A stretch of 5,050 nt of DNA from Mucilaginibacter sp. (GTDB taxonomy: Bacteria > Bacteroidota > Bacteroidia > Sphingobacteriales > Sphingobacteriaceae), in contig JAICXZ010000315.1 in NCBI GenBank assembly GCA_025934475.1, forward strand, positions 1 through 5,050, in the 5' to 3' direction. The position numbers were made by a program, and so were the translations under genes. The notes below the pieces were generated by a model. That model did no database searches. It was not told the DNA's origin and worked only from the letters and a program-made list of their open reading frames with translations. Shown piece by piece: positions 1 through 5,050 of this stretch; position 1 is the stretch's first letter, and each line of letters begins with the position of its first letter.

Positions 1-92
1 ATATTATCGGCTACCTGATCCCGCTGGTTATCATTACGCTGGTGTTCCAGTTGGTGGCGATCTGGGGATTGAAAAGAAAAAACTTAATCTGA
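1..92 (+). CDS. C-terminal end of a membrane protein (partial)
   Basis: Reading from base 3, an open frame gives 29 residues and ends at TGA (90-92); the 5' part lies outside the window. The visible tail is one hydrophobic helix (IIGYLIPLVIITLVFQLVAIWG) followed by a basic end, LKRKNLI. A last membrane helix with a short positively charged cytoplasmic tail is typical of ABC-2 type permeases and of several other exporters, so a transporter is possible, but 29 residues cannot decide the family. It lies upstream of the acyl carrier protein gene on the same strand, with a 62-base spacer that contains an inverted repeat. A short, hydrophobic open frame at a window edge could also arise by chance, but the composition and clean stop favour a real gene end. 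Confidence 0.6.
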   Translation, partial: IIGYLIPLVIITLVFQLVAIWGLKRKNLI

Positions 93-113
93 CCAATCGG
101 GTTTAACGATTGG
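93..113 (+). terminator. Inverted repeat after the upstream gene; weak terminator or operator
   Basis: The arms CCAATCG (93-99) and CGATTGG (107-113) are perfect 7-base complements around a 7-base loop. The left arm starts on the base after the TGA stop of the upstream membrane protein gene. The following bases (AGTATTTAATT) are only moderately T-rich, so an intrinsic terminator would be weak. The right arm and loop overlap the place where the -33 element of the acyl carrier protein promoter would fall, so an operator is an alternative reading. Confidence 0.35.
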
Positions 114-131
114 AGTATTTAATTACATTTG
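102..131 (+). promoter_or_regulatory. Candidate Bacteroidetes-type promoter for the acyl carrier protein gene
   Basis: TACATTTG at 124-131 matches the Bacteroidetes -7 consensus TAnnTTTG exactly. TTTA at 102-105, 18 bases upstream, is a 3-of-4 match to the -33 element TTTG. Transcription would start a few bases after 131, leaving a leader of roughly 20 bases before the ATG at 155, which is plausible for this phylum. The -33 match is weak and short motifs occur by chance, so this is a candidate only. Confidence 0.4.
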
Positions 132-154
132 ATTTATAAACGATTATCACACGG

Positions 155-427
155 ATGATGGAAACCGCTGAATTGAAAGAAAAGCTAAAAAGCCAAATTA
201 TACTATTTTTAAACCTTACCGATCTGACTACTGCCGACATTAAAGACGATGAACCTCTATTTGGAGATGGCCTCGGCCTCGATTCAATCGATTCGCTCGA
301 ACTGATCGTCTTGCTCAAACGCGAATATGGTATCGATATCAAAGACCATAAAATTGGTCGTAAGGTATTGGTAGACGTGAATACTATGGTGGATTATATC
401 CAGGAGCATGGGAAGGCGAAGGCTTAG
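155..427 (+). CDS. Acyl carrier protein of the aryl polyene/flexirubin pathway
   Basis: This 90-residue protein carries acyl intermediates as thioesters on a 4'-phosphopantetheine arm and acts in the cytoplasm. The signature LDSIDSLEL begins at residue 42, and Ser44 is the expected attachment site for the arm. Predicted helix I (residues 4-20), the loop with DDEPLFGDGLGL, the acidic helix II after Ser44, and a C-terminal helix ending near residue 85 follow the usual carrier-protein fold. The length is slightly above the roughly 78 residues of fatty-acid AcpP. The frame begins with two adjacent ATG codons (155 and 158) and either could be used; there is only a weak purine-rich stretch upstream. 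It is transcribed towards the minus-strand ketosynthase genes. Its proximity suggests it serves them rather than primary fatty acid synthesis, but that is inference. The carrier-protein identity is firm. Confidence 0.93.
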   Translation: MMETAELKEKLKSQIILFLNLTDLTTADIKDDEPLFGDGLGLDSIDSLELIVLLKREYGIDIKDHKIGRKVLVDVNTMVDYIQEHGKAKA

Positions 428-514
428 TGATTGGTTAACTTGTGGTTACTTAACTTGTTGGTCCGTGAGTTATTGTTTTATTAGTTCCTGCTTTTAGGCA
501 CAAGTAAAATTTCG

Positions 515-721
515 ATGAAATTGATCAAAAACATTTGGATTCGACTGATCCTCAGTTTAGTTGGCGGTGGAATGACTAACGAGATTGTATTCCTTTGCAG
601 CGGCGATCCTTATCGGCATCGATCAGTAAATGAACCCAATTTTACCATTCTTTACGCAATAATTATTTTTCTCATCCTGACAGCTATTGTCAACCGATTG
701 GGAAAGAATCGGGTGGCCTAA
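515..721 (+). CDS. Small two-helix membrane protein of unknown function
   Basis: This 68-residue protein begins MKLIKN. It has a first hydrophobic segment at about residues 9-27, containing a glycine run (VGGG), a polar loop at about 28-42 (SGDPYRHRSVNEPN), and a second strongly hydrophobic segment at about 43-60, followed by a basic tail (RLGKNRVA). That predicts two membrane helices with both ends in the cytoplasm and a short outside loop. It resembles the small uncharacterised inner-membrane proteins common in Bacteroidetes; I do not recognise a named family or function. It lies 87 bases after the acyl carrier protein gene on the same strand and ends 50 bases before the convergent ketosynthase gene. 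A link to pigment synthesis is not shown. Composition and start position support a real gene despite the small size. Confidence 0.65.
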   Translation: MKLIKNIWIRLILSLVGGGMTNEIVFLCSGDPYRHRSVNEPNFTILYAIIIFLILTAIVNRLGKNRVA

Positions 722-771
722 CGATTTGTCTCGTCACAACTATCCGCTACAACTTAAGCATTCGCTAAAAT

Positions 772-1827
772 CTAAATAGCCGACACCAACATCAGTGAGT
801 GATATTTGCCCTGGTAATGATTGTAGATCAATACAGTCTTTTGAATATCCACTGGCGAATCGCGTTCATAAACAACTTCTGGGACTTCACACCGCTTCAA
901 AATATTGGCGGCCAGCCAAAGTGCAAAGGACGATGATACCGGATATTCGCCGCAGAGGTGTTTGTAGTTGGCGATGGCATTATGAATAAACAAATCAGAA
1001 ATTAAAGGCTGATAAATCGCATCGTTTTTGATATCTCCATTTTTACCGGTTATTACTAAATCAACATCAGCAGGATTCAAACCATTATCGGCTAAAAATG
1101 AGCTGATCGATTCCGCAATATTTTGAGGTTGGTATAATACCTTTATAGCCGTTAGTTCGGCTAGATTATCTGCGGAAGGTTCATCATTCAACAGAAAGAA
1201 TGCACATCCCTCTCCTCCAATAGTACCCTTTGACTCCGTTTTAAATAGTTCGAGATTCGAGATTGGCCAGCGTTTAAAAAGGCCCAGTCGGGTAAGTACT
1301 TTAAAGCTGACATCTACCATCTCTTCGGTACCGCCTACCAGTACATTCTTAGTTTCCTGCTCTTTAAGCAGCATCACCCCATCGAGCAATGCACTCTCAA
1401 AAGATATACCCTTGTGAACAAATGTGTTGTTATATGCATGGCATTGCAGCGAAAGCGCTACTTGTGCAGCGACGGTATTGTGGGTTGATTGAATAAATGC
1501 AGTAGGAGGCAGCATTTCTTCGTTATCGTCCACCAGGCGATTCATAAAGGTCACCGTGTCGGTCATACAACCAAATGCTGTTCCGGTAACTATGGCACCT
1601 GGCATTTTCACGTCTGCCTGTTTTAGACATTCAAGGGCAGCGGCTACACCGCGCTTTACAACGGGACTCATTCGGCGAACGGCCTTTGGATCGAAATATT
1701 CTTTATAATCGGGCTCAATGATGGTAAGGCGCGTTCCGACGTATTCCGTTATATCGTCTAGAAACCCATCGTTTTTAAACGTTTTTTGGGCGGAAATACA
1801 TGCTGCTGACCGGATAAACACTTTCAT
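772..1827 (-). CDS. Degenerate beta-ketoacyl synthase (KS-beta / chain-length-factor-like)
   Basis: This 351-residue protein has a thiolase-fold ketosynthase shape, recognisable from TGTAFGCMTD (81-90), the nucleophile-elbow region (137-145) and GGEGCAFFLL (204-213). None of the catalytic residues is kept. Where active enzymes have TACSSS this one has VHKGISFES. The HGTGT histidine site reads TGKNGDIKND (260-269), and the GHTLGASG histidine site reads CGEYPVSSS (292-300). Such proteins act as non-catalytic partners that shape the chain-length pocket of an active ketosynthase, as KS-beta does in type II polyketide systems; similar proteins recur in flexirubin-type clusters. Its ATG lies one base after the TAA of the intact ketosynthase at 1829-3028 (TAATATG), so translational coupling and a heterodimer are likely. 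It ends TAG and is the last gene of the minus-strand run. A fully independent function cannot be excluded. Confidence 0.85.
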   Translation of the reverse strand: MKVFIRSAACISAQKTFKNDGFLDDITEYVGTRLTIIEPDYKEYFDPKAVRRMSPVVKRGVAAALECLKQADVKMPGAIVTGTAFGCMTDTVTFMNRLVDDNEEMLPPTAFIQSTHNTVAAQVALSLQCHAYNNTFVHKGISFESALLDGVMLLKEQETKNVLVGGTEEMVDVSFKVLTRLGLFKRWPISNLELFKTESKGTIGGEGCAFFLLNDEPSADNLAELTAIKVLYQPQNIAESISSFLADNGLNPADVDLVITGKNGDIKNDAIYQPLISDLFIHNAIANYKHLCGEYPVSSSFALWLAANILKRCEVPEVVYERDSPVDIQKTVLIYNHYQGKYHSLMLVSAI

Positions 1828-1828
1828 A

Positions 1829-3028
1829 TTAAACAGCCGAAAAAATTAAAGATGTACAATTACCGCCAAAACCAAACGAATTCGACATCACGTGTTTGAT
1901 ATGCTGATTCTTCATAAACCTGGTCTCGGGTTTAAAAGACAACTCGCTCATTTGGGTTTCAAAACGCAGGTTAGGATAGATAATTTGGTTTTTAATCGCG
2001 AGTACCGAAAACACCGCTTCAACACCTCCACTCGCGCCCAAAGTATGCCCGGTGAAAGATTTGGTGGAGCTTACAGGGGGATATTCAGGATCAAACAGGC
2101 GTTTAATCGCGGTGCCTTCCGCACTGTCGTTATTTAGAGTACCGGTACCATGCAGATTGATATAGTCGATGTCCGAAGGTTGCAAACCTGCTTTATCCAA
2201 AGCGCCTTTCATAGCCATATAAGAGCCCGTGCCGTCTGGCGATGAAGCCGTTTGATGGTAGGCATCATTACTGTTATTGTATCCGCTGATAACGCAATAA
2301 GGCTGTTTGGCCAGCATACTCCTCACCTTGTCCGAAACCATGACAACATAGCCCGCACCTTCGCCTAGATTGAGGCCGGCGCGGTTTTCATCGAACGGTT
2401 TGCAAAACTCTTTATCCAAAATCATCAGGGTGTTAAAGCCGTTCAGGGTTAGTTTGGTCAATGAATCGACACCGCCCGCAACCACCACATCCAGCATATC
2501 ATTCCTGATTAGCCTTGCGCCATAAAATATCGAATTGGCGGATGATGAGCAGGCTGTACTGACGGTTGTAATAAAATCACCAATACCCAGTTGATCGGCC
2601 ACAATCTCGGTCATGCTTCCGCATTCGTGATCAAATATATTCCGCAGCTTTCCTTTGTTGTCATCTGCGTGAAACTGAACGTAAAAATCTTCGCTCTTAT
2701 CCATGCCGCCAACGGTATTGGCCGAAACAAACCCAACGCGGAGAGAGTTTAGGTTCGGAATCCCGGCATCATCCAGTGCTTCCCGGGCCGCAACGTAGCT
2801 CAATAAAGCCGTGCGGCTGCTTCGCTCCGGCAAGCCCGTCGTGGCCACCAGTTGTTCGTTGGATAGCTTAACCTCCGCTACCGGAAGCTGGCCCTTATGG
2901 ATAGTGTTGAGGGTAGTAATATCGCCCATGCCAGCCTTTGCCTGCTCAAACGAAGCCAAATGCTCCGCTACGTTATTTCCGATACCGGAAATAACGCCCA
3001 AACCAACTATGTATACCGGAGCGCTCAT
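1829..3028 (-). CDS. Beta-ketoacyl-ACP synthase, FabF-like, catalytically complete
   Basis: It condenses malonyl-ACP with the growing acyl chain, adding two carbons per round. I place the start at the ATG at 3028 (MSAPVYIVGLGV), giving 399 residues; a TTG two codons earlier (3034) is possible but less likely. Counting from the ATG, the nucleophile is Cys160 in STACSSS. The two catalytic histidines are His293 (HGTGT) and His328 (GHTLGASGG), with Lys323 before the latter. NLGEGAG lies near 220 and the C-terminal glycine-rich SNSFGFGG at 382-389. Length and motif order match elongating FabF/KS-alpha enzymes. In this setting it most likely extends an aryl polyene chain with the degenerate partner that begins one base after its stop. 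A 41-base gap with a REP-like palindrome separates it from the upstream gene, so it may not be coupled to that gene. Whether it corresponds to ApeO or ApeR of aryl polyene clusters cannot be settled by eye. Confidence 0.93.
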   Translation of the reverse strand: MSAPVYIVGLGVISGIGNNVAEHLASFEQAKAGMGDITTLNTIHKGQLPVAEVKLSNEQLVATTGLPERSSRTALLSYVAAREALDDAGIPNLNSLRVGFVSANTVGGMDKSEDFYVQFHADDNKGKLRNIFDHECGSMTEIVADQLGIGDFITTVSTACSSSANSIFYGARLIRNDMLDVVVAGGVDSLTKLTLNGFNTLMILDKEFCKPFDENRAGLNLGEGAGYVVMVSDKVRSMLAKQPYCVISGYNNSNDAYHQTASSPDGTGSYMAMKGALDKAGLQPSDIDYINLHGTGTLNNDSAEGTAIKRLFDPEYPPVSSTKSFTGHTLGASGGVEAVFSVLAIKNQIIYPNLRFETQMSELSFKPETRFMKNQHIKHVMSNSFGFGGNCTSLIFSAV

Positions 3029-3043
3029 ATTCAATTATTCATT

Positions 3044-3073
3044 CACAGAGACGCGAATGCATCGCGTCTCTAC
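3044..3073. repeat. REP-like palindromic element between the two ketosynthase pairs
   Basis: Perfect 9-base arms AGAGACGCG (3047-3055) and CGCGTCTCT (3063-3071) flank the loop AATGCAT. Removing one A at 3056/3057 would make the whole core a continuous palindrome centred on TGCA, so this looks like a slightly decayed copy of a longer perfect palindrome. Elements with GTAGAGACG-type ends are, as I recall, dispersed in many copies in Bacteroidetes and cyanobacterial genomes. The outer edge on the minus strand (GTAGAGAC) contributes the TAG stop of the upstream gene at 3070-3072. In RNA it would form a strong GC-rich hairpin, but with no T-run after it, so it is more likely an mRNA-processing or stability element than a terminator. 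Confidence 0.75.
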
Positions 3074-3732
3074 TTGTTAAAAACATTGTTCATATTTCCG
3101 GATGAAAACACAACTGATGATCCGTTGGTTTTCTTCTCCACCAGGAAAAATACGGCCTTATATTCCTGTTCTAAAAAATCGGCCCAGCCGCAGATGCAAG
3201 CGTCCAAAATATCATTATCCACCAAATAATTTACCTGGTTCGCGATAAAATCTGCGTCAAAATTCTGTTGTATATAAAAGGCATGTTCCCCTTTAAATCC
3301 ATTGCGAATACATATCTCGCCTATAACAATATTGGGTAAAGTATAAACGAATAAAGAGGGGCTTGCTATATCTTTTACCGAATCCCAGTATTTGATATCA
3401 TCGTCCAGGCTCGAGTTTTTGTTGGCCAACACTAACCCAACTTTTTCGGGTTGGTATTGTTCTTTATTAAAAGAATTTTTCAGCAATATCTCAGAGGTCA
3501 ACAAACCCAGTTTTCCCAGGTTGTCCATCTTGTAAAACTTTGGATAACTAACCTGGAAGTGCTGGTACACTGAAACCATGAACGCGGCAGCATTAGCGCC
3601 ATCATTTTCGAAAAGACGTTCACCATCTTTCAAAACAACACCTTTGCTAATCGCGCAACTACTTGTTATATATTTTTCTGCCGACAATGTTGTAAAATGC
3701 CTTTCGTCCAAAAATAACCGATTATTTGCCAA
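3070..3732 (-). CDS. Half-length ketosynthase-like protein without catalytic residues
   Basis: This 220-residue protein matches only the N-terminal half of a ketosynthase. KYITSSCAISKG (20-31) resembles the first strand of its paralogue at 772-1827, KVGLVLANKNSS (97-108) the central strand, and EHAFYIQQNFDADF (149-162) the nucleophile elbow. The catalytic Cys is missing (IQQNFD at that place), and the C-terminal half with both histidines is absent. It ends soon after CICGWADF and KAVFFLVEK, the usual end of the first half. Short proteins of this kind act as chain-length-factor partners in aryl polyene clusters (ApeC type, from memory), so a non-catalytic partner of the ketosynthase encoded just upstream is the best reading. 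No ATG fits the N-terminus: an in-frame stop lies at 3736-3738 and TTG at 3732 is the first start candidate, overlapping the upstream gene by 11 bases. TTG at 3711 or 3699 are alternatives; the first ATG, at codon 52, is too late. The stop codon lies in the adjoining palindrome. Confidence 0.8.
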   Translation of the reverse strand: MANNRLFLDERHFTTLSAEKYITSSCAISKGVVLKDGERLFENDGANAAAFMVSVYQHFQVSYPKFYKMDNLGKLGLLTSEILLKNSFNKEQYQPEKVGLVLANKNSSLDDDIKYWDSVKDIASPSLFVYTLPNIVIGEICIRNGFKGEHAFYIQQNFDADFIANQVNYLVDNDILDACICGWADFLEQEYKAVFFLVEKKTNGSSVVFSSGNMNNVFNK

Positions 3733-4840
3733 AAACTACAGCGGCATTACAACCGCCAAAACCCGAGGCTGTTTTAAGAATATTTTTCGCCGATAATCTC
3801 ACTGGCTGAGCACTAACATTGACCGGCCGCGTTACACCTTGCTCTTCAAAGCCTGGAGTCGGAAAGAAAATATCTTCTTTCATCGATTGCAGAGAAATGA
3901 TGGATTCGATCAGTCCGGCCGCGCCCAGCGTATGCCCATAGTAGCCTTTCAAACTATTTAGTGGCACGCTTTCCAATCCTGATAAAGAGATCGCATTAGC
4001 CTCCATCTCATCGTTATAAACTGTTGCTGTTCCATGGGCCGAGATAAAATCAATGTCACCGGCCGAAAGATTCGCGTCCTTAAGCGACTGCTCAATTGCA
4101 TAAGCCAATTCCTTCCCGGTGCGTGACGGCCCGGAGATATGATTAGCGTCGTTGCTTATACCTCCGCCTAACACCTTGATATTTCCGCTATATTCCTGGT
4201 TGGATGAAAGTATGATGGTTCCTGCACCCTCGCCCAAATTCAAACCGTCCCTGCTTTTATCAAATGGCCGGCAAACCTCAGGGCTCAAAGCCTGGAACGA
4301 ACGGAAGCCTGACAGCACGAATTCTGATATTACGTCGGCACCGACTATTACTGCATTTTCATATTGCCCCGATTTGATCAAACGCATACCCGCGATGATC
4401 GCCATCACTCCCGAGACACAGGCATTAGAAATGATAACTGGCTCATTTACGAAGCCAAAATGTTCGGCTATTAATTTTGCTGAGGCAGATAGTGCGATCC
4501 TTTGTTGTAATTCCGGTGTATTTTTTCCCGTTTCGAGCAGACTGACGTTCCCCTTGGTAGATGAGATGATCAGTACCGTTTTTTCATCGGACAGATCCAA
4601 TCCACTTTGATTCAATGCCTCGTTGATGGACACGATCGCCAAACTTTCAAATTTGGTGTAGTTCGGGTCATCGGCAAATGAATCGTCATCAAATAAAGCA
4701 GCAAAGTATGCTTGCGTACTGTGTTGATGTTGCTTTACCCCGGAAAGATTTTGTTTAAGGTTCGCGAAGTTTTCCGCAGTTGTTTTTCCAAGCGGCGCAA
4801 ATACGTTATCAGCAATTATATAAACACTTTGTCCGGACAT
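3722..4840 (-). CDS. Beta-ketoacyl-ACP synthase, catalytically complete
   Basis: This 372-residue elongating ketosynthase starts at ATG 4840 (MSGQSVYIIADNVFAPLG). The nucleophile is Cys141 in SNACVSG. Catalytic histidines are His269 (SAHGTAT) and His303 (YYGHTLGAAG), with Lys298 just before the latter; NLGEGAG is at 201-207 and SGFGG at 359-363. It is somewhat shorter than FabF (about 410 residues), mainly in the N-terminal part, but has every core motif. It would perform Claisen condensation of malonyl-ACP with an aryl or polyenoyl chain. Its end overlaps the half-length ketosynthase-like gene by 11 bases, which suggests coupled translation and a heterodimer. It follows the ammonia-lyase gene after an 80-base spacer. 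Sequence upstream of its ATG is A-rich on the coding strand with GGA about 12 bases before the start, usual for Bacteroidetes. Substrate and partner assignments are inferred from context. Confidence 0.92.
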   Translation of the reverse strand: MSGQSVYIIADNVFAPLGKTTAENFANLKQNLSGVKQHQHSTQAYFAALFDDDSFADDPNYTKFESLAIVSINEALNQSGLDLSDEKTVLIISSTKGNVSLLETGKNTPELQQRIALSASAKLIAEHFGFVNEPVIISNACVSGVMAIIAGMRLIKSGQYENAVIVGADVISEFVLSGFRSFQALSPEVCRPFDKSRDGLNLGEGAGTIILSSNQEYSGNIKVLGGGISNDANHISGPSRTGKELAYAIEQSLKDANLSAGDIDFISAHGTATVYNDEMEANAISLSGLESVPLNSLKGYYGHTLGAAGLIESIISLQSMKEDIFFPTPGFEEQGVTRPVNVSAQPVRLSAKNILKTASGFGGCNAAVVFGK

Positions 4841-4888
4841 GCTCTATCATTCCTGCATAACCATTTTTTTATTTTTCGTTGCTGGATG

Positions 4889-4901
4889 CCCCAAATTGGG
4901 G
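4889..4901 (-). other. Short perfect hairpin in the spacer after the ammonia-lyase gene
   Basis: CCCCAAATTGGGG forms a palindrome about a single central base, giving a 5-base GC-rich stem with a 3-base loop. It lies 20 bases after the minus-strand TAA of the ammonia-lyase gene and 49 bases before the ATG of the next gene. In the direction of transcription no T-run follows (the next stretch is GCATCCAGCAACG, then A-rich), so a full intrinsic terminator is not supported. It may be an mRNA processing or attenuating hairpin, or chance. Confidence 0.3.
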
Positions 4902-4920
4902 TCAATTGCTTACCCGCAAT

Positions 4921-5050
4921 TTACTTAGCAAGATGAATAAAGTTCTCCGAATTCTCGAGGAAATCTTTTACAAGGTTCATATCCTTATAACGTGCCTTAT
5001 CCTCCACAAATTTCGGGAACACGGGACGCACCTTGTCGTAAAGCGCTTTG
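4921..5050 (-). CDS. C-terminal end of an aromatic amino acid (histidine/tyrosine) ammonia-lyase (partial)
   Basis: Only the last 42 residues and the TAA (4921-4923) are visible; the gene runs off the right edge. The tail contains ALYDKVRPVFPKFVEDKARY and ends DFLENSENFIHLAK. The pattern Y-D-x-[IV]-R-x-x-[IV/F]-P-x-F-x-E-D, then a short helix to D-F/H-L, is the C-terminal end of MIO-cofactor aromatic ammonia-lyases. It lines up well with my memory of the tyrosine ammonia-lyase of Flavobacterium johnsoniae (WYDEIRNIIPTFKED), which is encoded in a flexirubin cluster. Such an enzyme deaminates tyrosine to 4-coumarate, the starter acid for the aryl head. The catalytic Ala-Ser-Gly triad and substrate-selectivity residues lie outside the window, so tyrosine versus histidine preference is not visible here. 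The position upstream of the ketosynthases, same strand, fits the pathway. Confidence 0.7.
   Translation of the reverse strand, partial: KALYDKVRPVFPKFVEDKARYKDMNLVKDFLENSENFIHLAK

Noticed and set aside
103..342. Minus-strand open frame of 79 codons opposite the acyl carrier protein gene
   Set aside because: It is serine-rich shadow translation of a clear carrier protein gene.
435..458. Two direct copies of TTAACTTGT 15 bases apart in the spacer between the carrier protein and the small membrane protein
   Set aside because: Only two short AT-rich copies with no linked promoter match; chance is an adequate explanation. Nothing else is evident in this 87-base spacer.
694..712. CCGATT / AATCGG inverted repeat near the end of the small membrane protein gene
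   Set aside because: Only a 6-base stem, inside coding sequence, with no T-run after it; not convincing as a terminator. No clear bidirectional terminator is visible in 722-771 either.
772..1827. Possibility that the 351-residue ketosynthase-like gene is a pseudogene because its active site is lost
   Set aside because: The frame is intact over its whole length, fold motifs are kept, and it is one base from its partner gene, all of which fit a functional non-catalytic subunit.
3029..3034. TTG start at 3034 for the ketosynthase ending at 1829
   Set aside because: An ATG two codons later (3028) gives a normal family N-terminus, so the rarer TTG is unnecessary.
2811..3229. Two overlapping plus-strand open frames of 89 and 110 codons across the ketosynthase gene boundary
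   Set aside because: They are antisense to two well-supported genes, pass through the palindrome, and read as low-complexity shadow translations.
4152..4610. Open frame of 152 codons on the plus strand
   Set aside because: It lies wholly antisense to the conserved ketosynthase coding sequence at 3722-4840 and shows no recognisable protein features.

Overview
The window looks like part of the chromosome of a Bacteroidetes bacterium, most likely a Sphingobacteriia member such as Pedobacter or Mucilaginibacter. This rests on moderate GC, the near absence of strong Shine-Dalgarno sites, a TAnnTTTG-type -7 promoter element, and gene content typical of a flexirubin / aryl polyene (type II polyketide-like) pigment locus. 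The genus is an inference; no marker gene is present.

Layout. The left end (1-92, + strand) is the last 29 codons of a membrane protein. A short spacer with an inverted repeat and a plausible promoter follows, then an acyl carrier protein gene (155-427, +) and a small two-helix membrane protein gene (515-721, +). From about 772 to the right edge everything reads on the minus strand and converges on those genes. In order of transcription (right to left) these are: the C-terminal 42 residues of a probable histidine/tyrosine ammonia-lyase (4921-5050); a full ketosynthase (3722-4840); a half-length ketosynthase-like protein (3070-3732); a full ketosynthase (1829-3028); and a degenerate ketosynthase of 351 residues (772-1827).

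How the genes fit together. The ammonia-lyase would supply an aromatic acyl starter such as 4-coumarate. The acyl carrier protein would carry the growing chain, and the ketosynthases would extend it with malonyl units to a conjugated polyene attached to an aryl head. The four ketosynthase-like genes fall into two adjacent pairs, each an intact enzyme followed by a partner without catalytic residues. Within each pair the genes overlap by 11 bases or are 1 base apart. The only real gap in the run, 41 bases between the pairs, holds a REP-like palindrome that also supplies the stop codon of the upstream gene. The layout suggests two KS-alpha/KS-beta (chain-length-factor-like) heterodimers.

The cluster type is known, so the system is not new as a whole. 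The points most worth following are the paired ketosynthase layout, the half-size partner with a TTG start, and the palindrome at the gene boundary. No tRNA, rRNA, CRISPR array or insertion sequence is visible.
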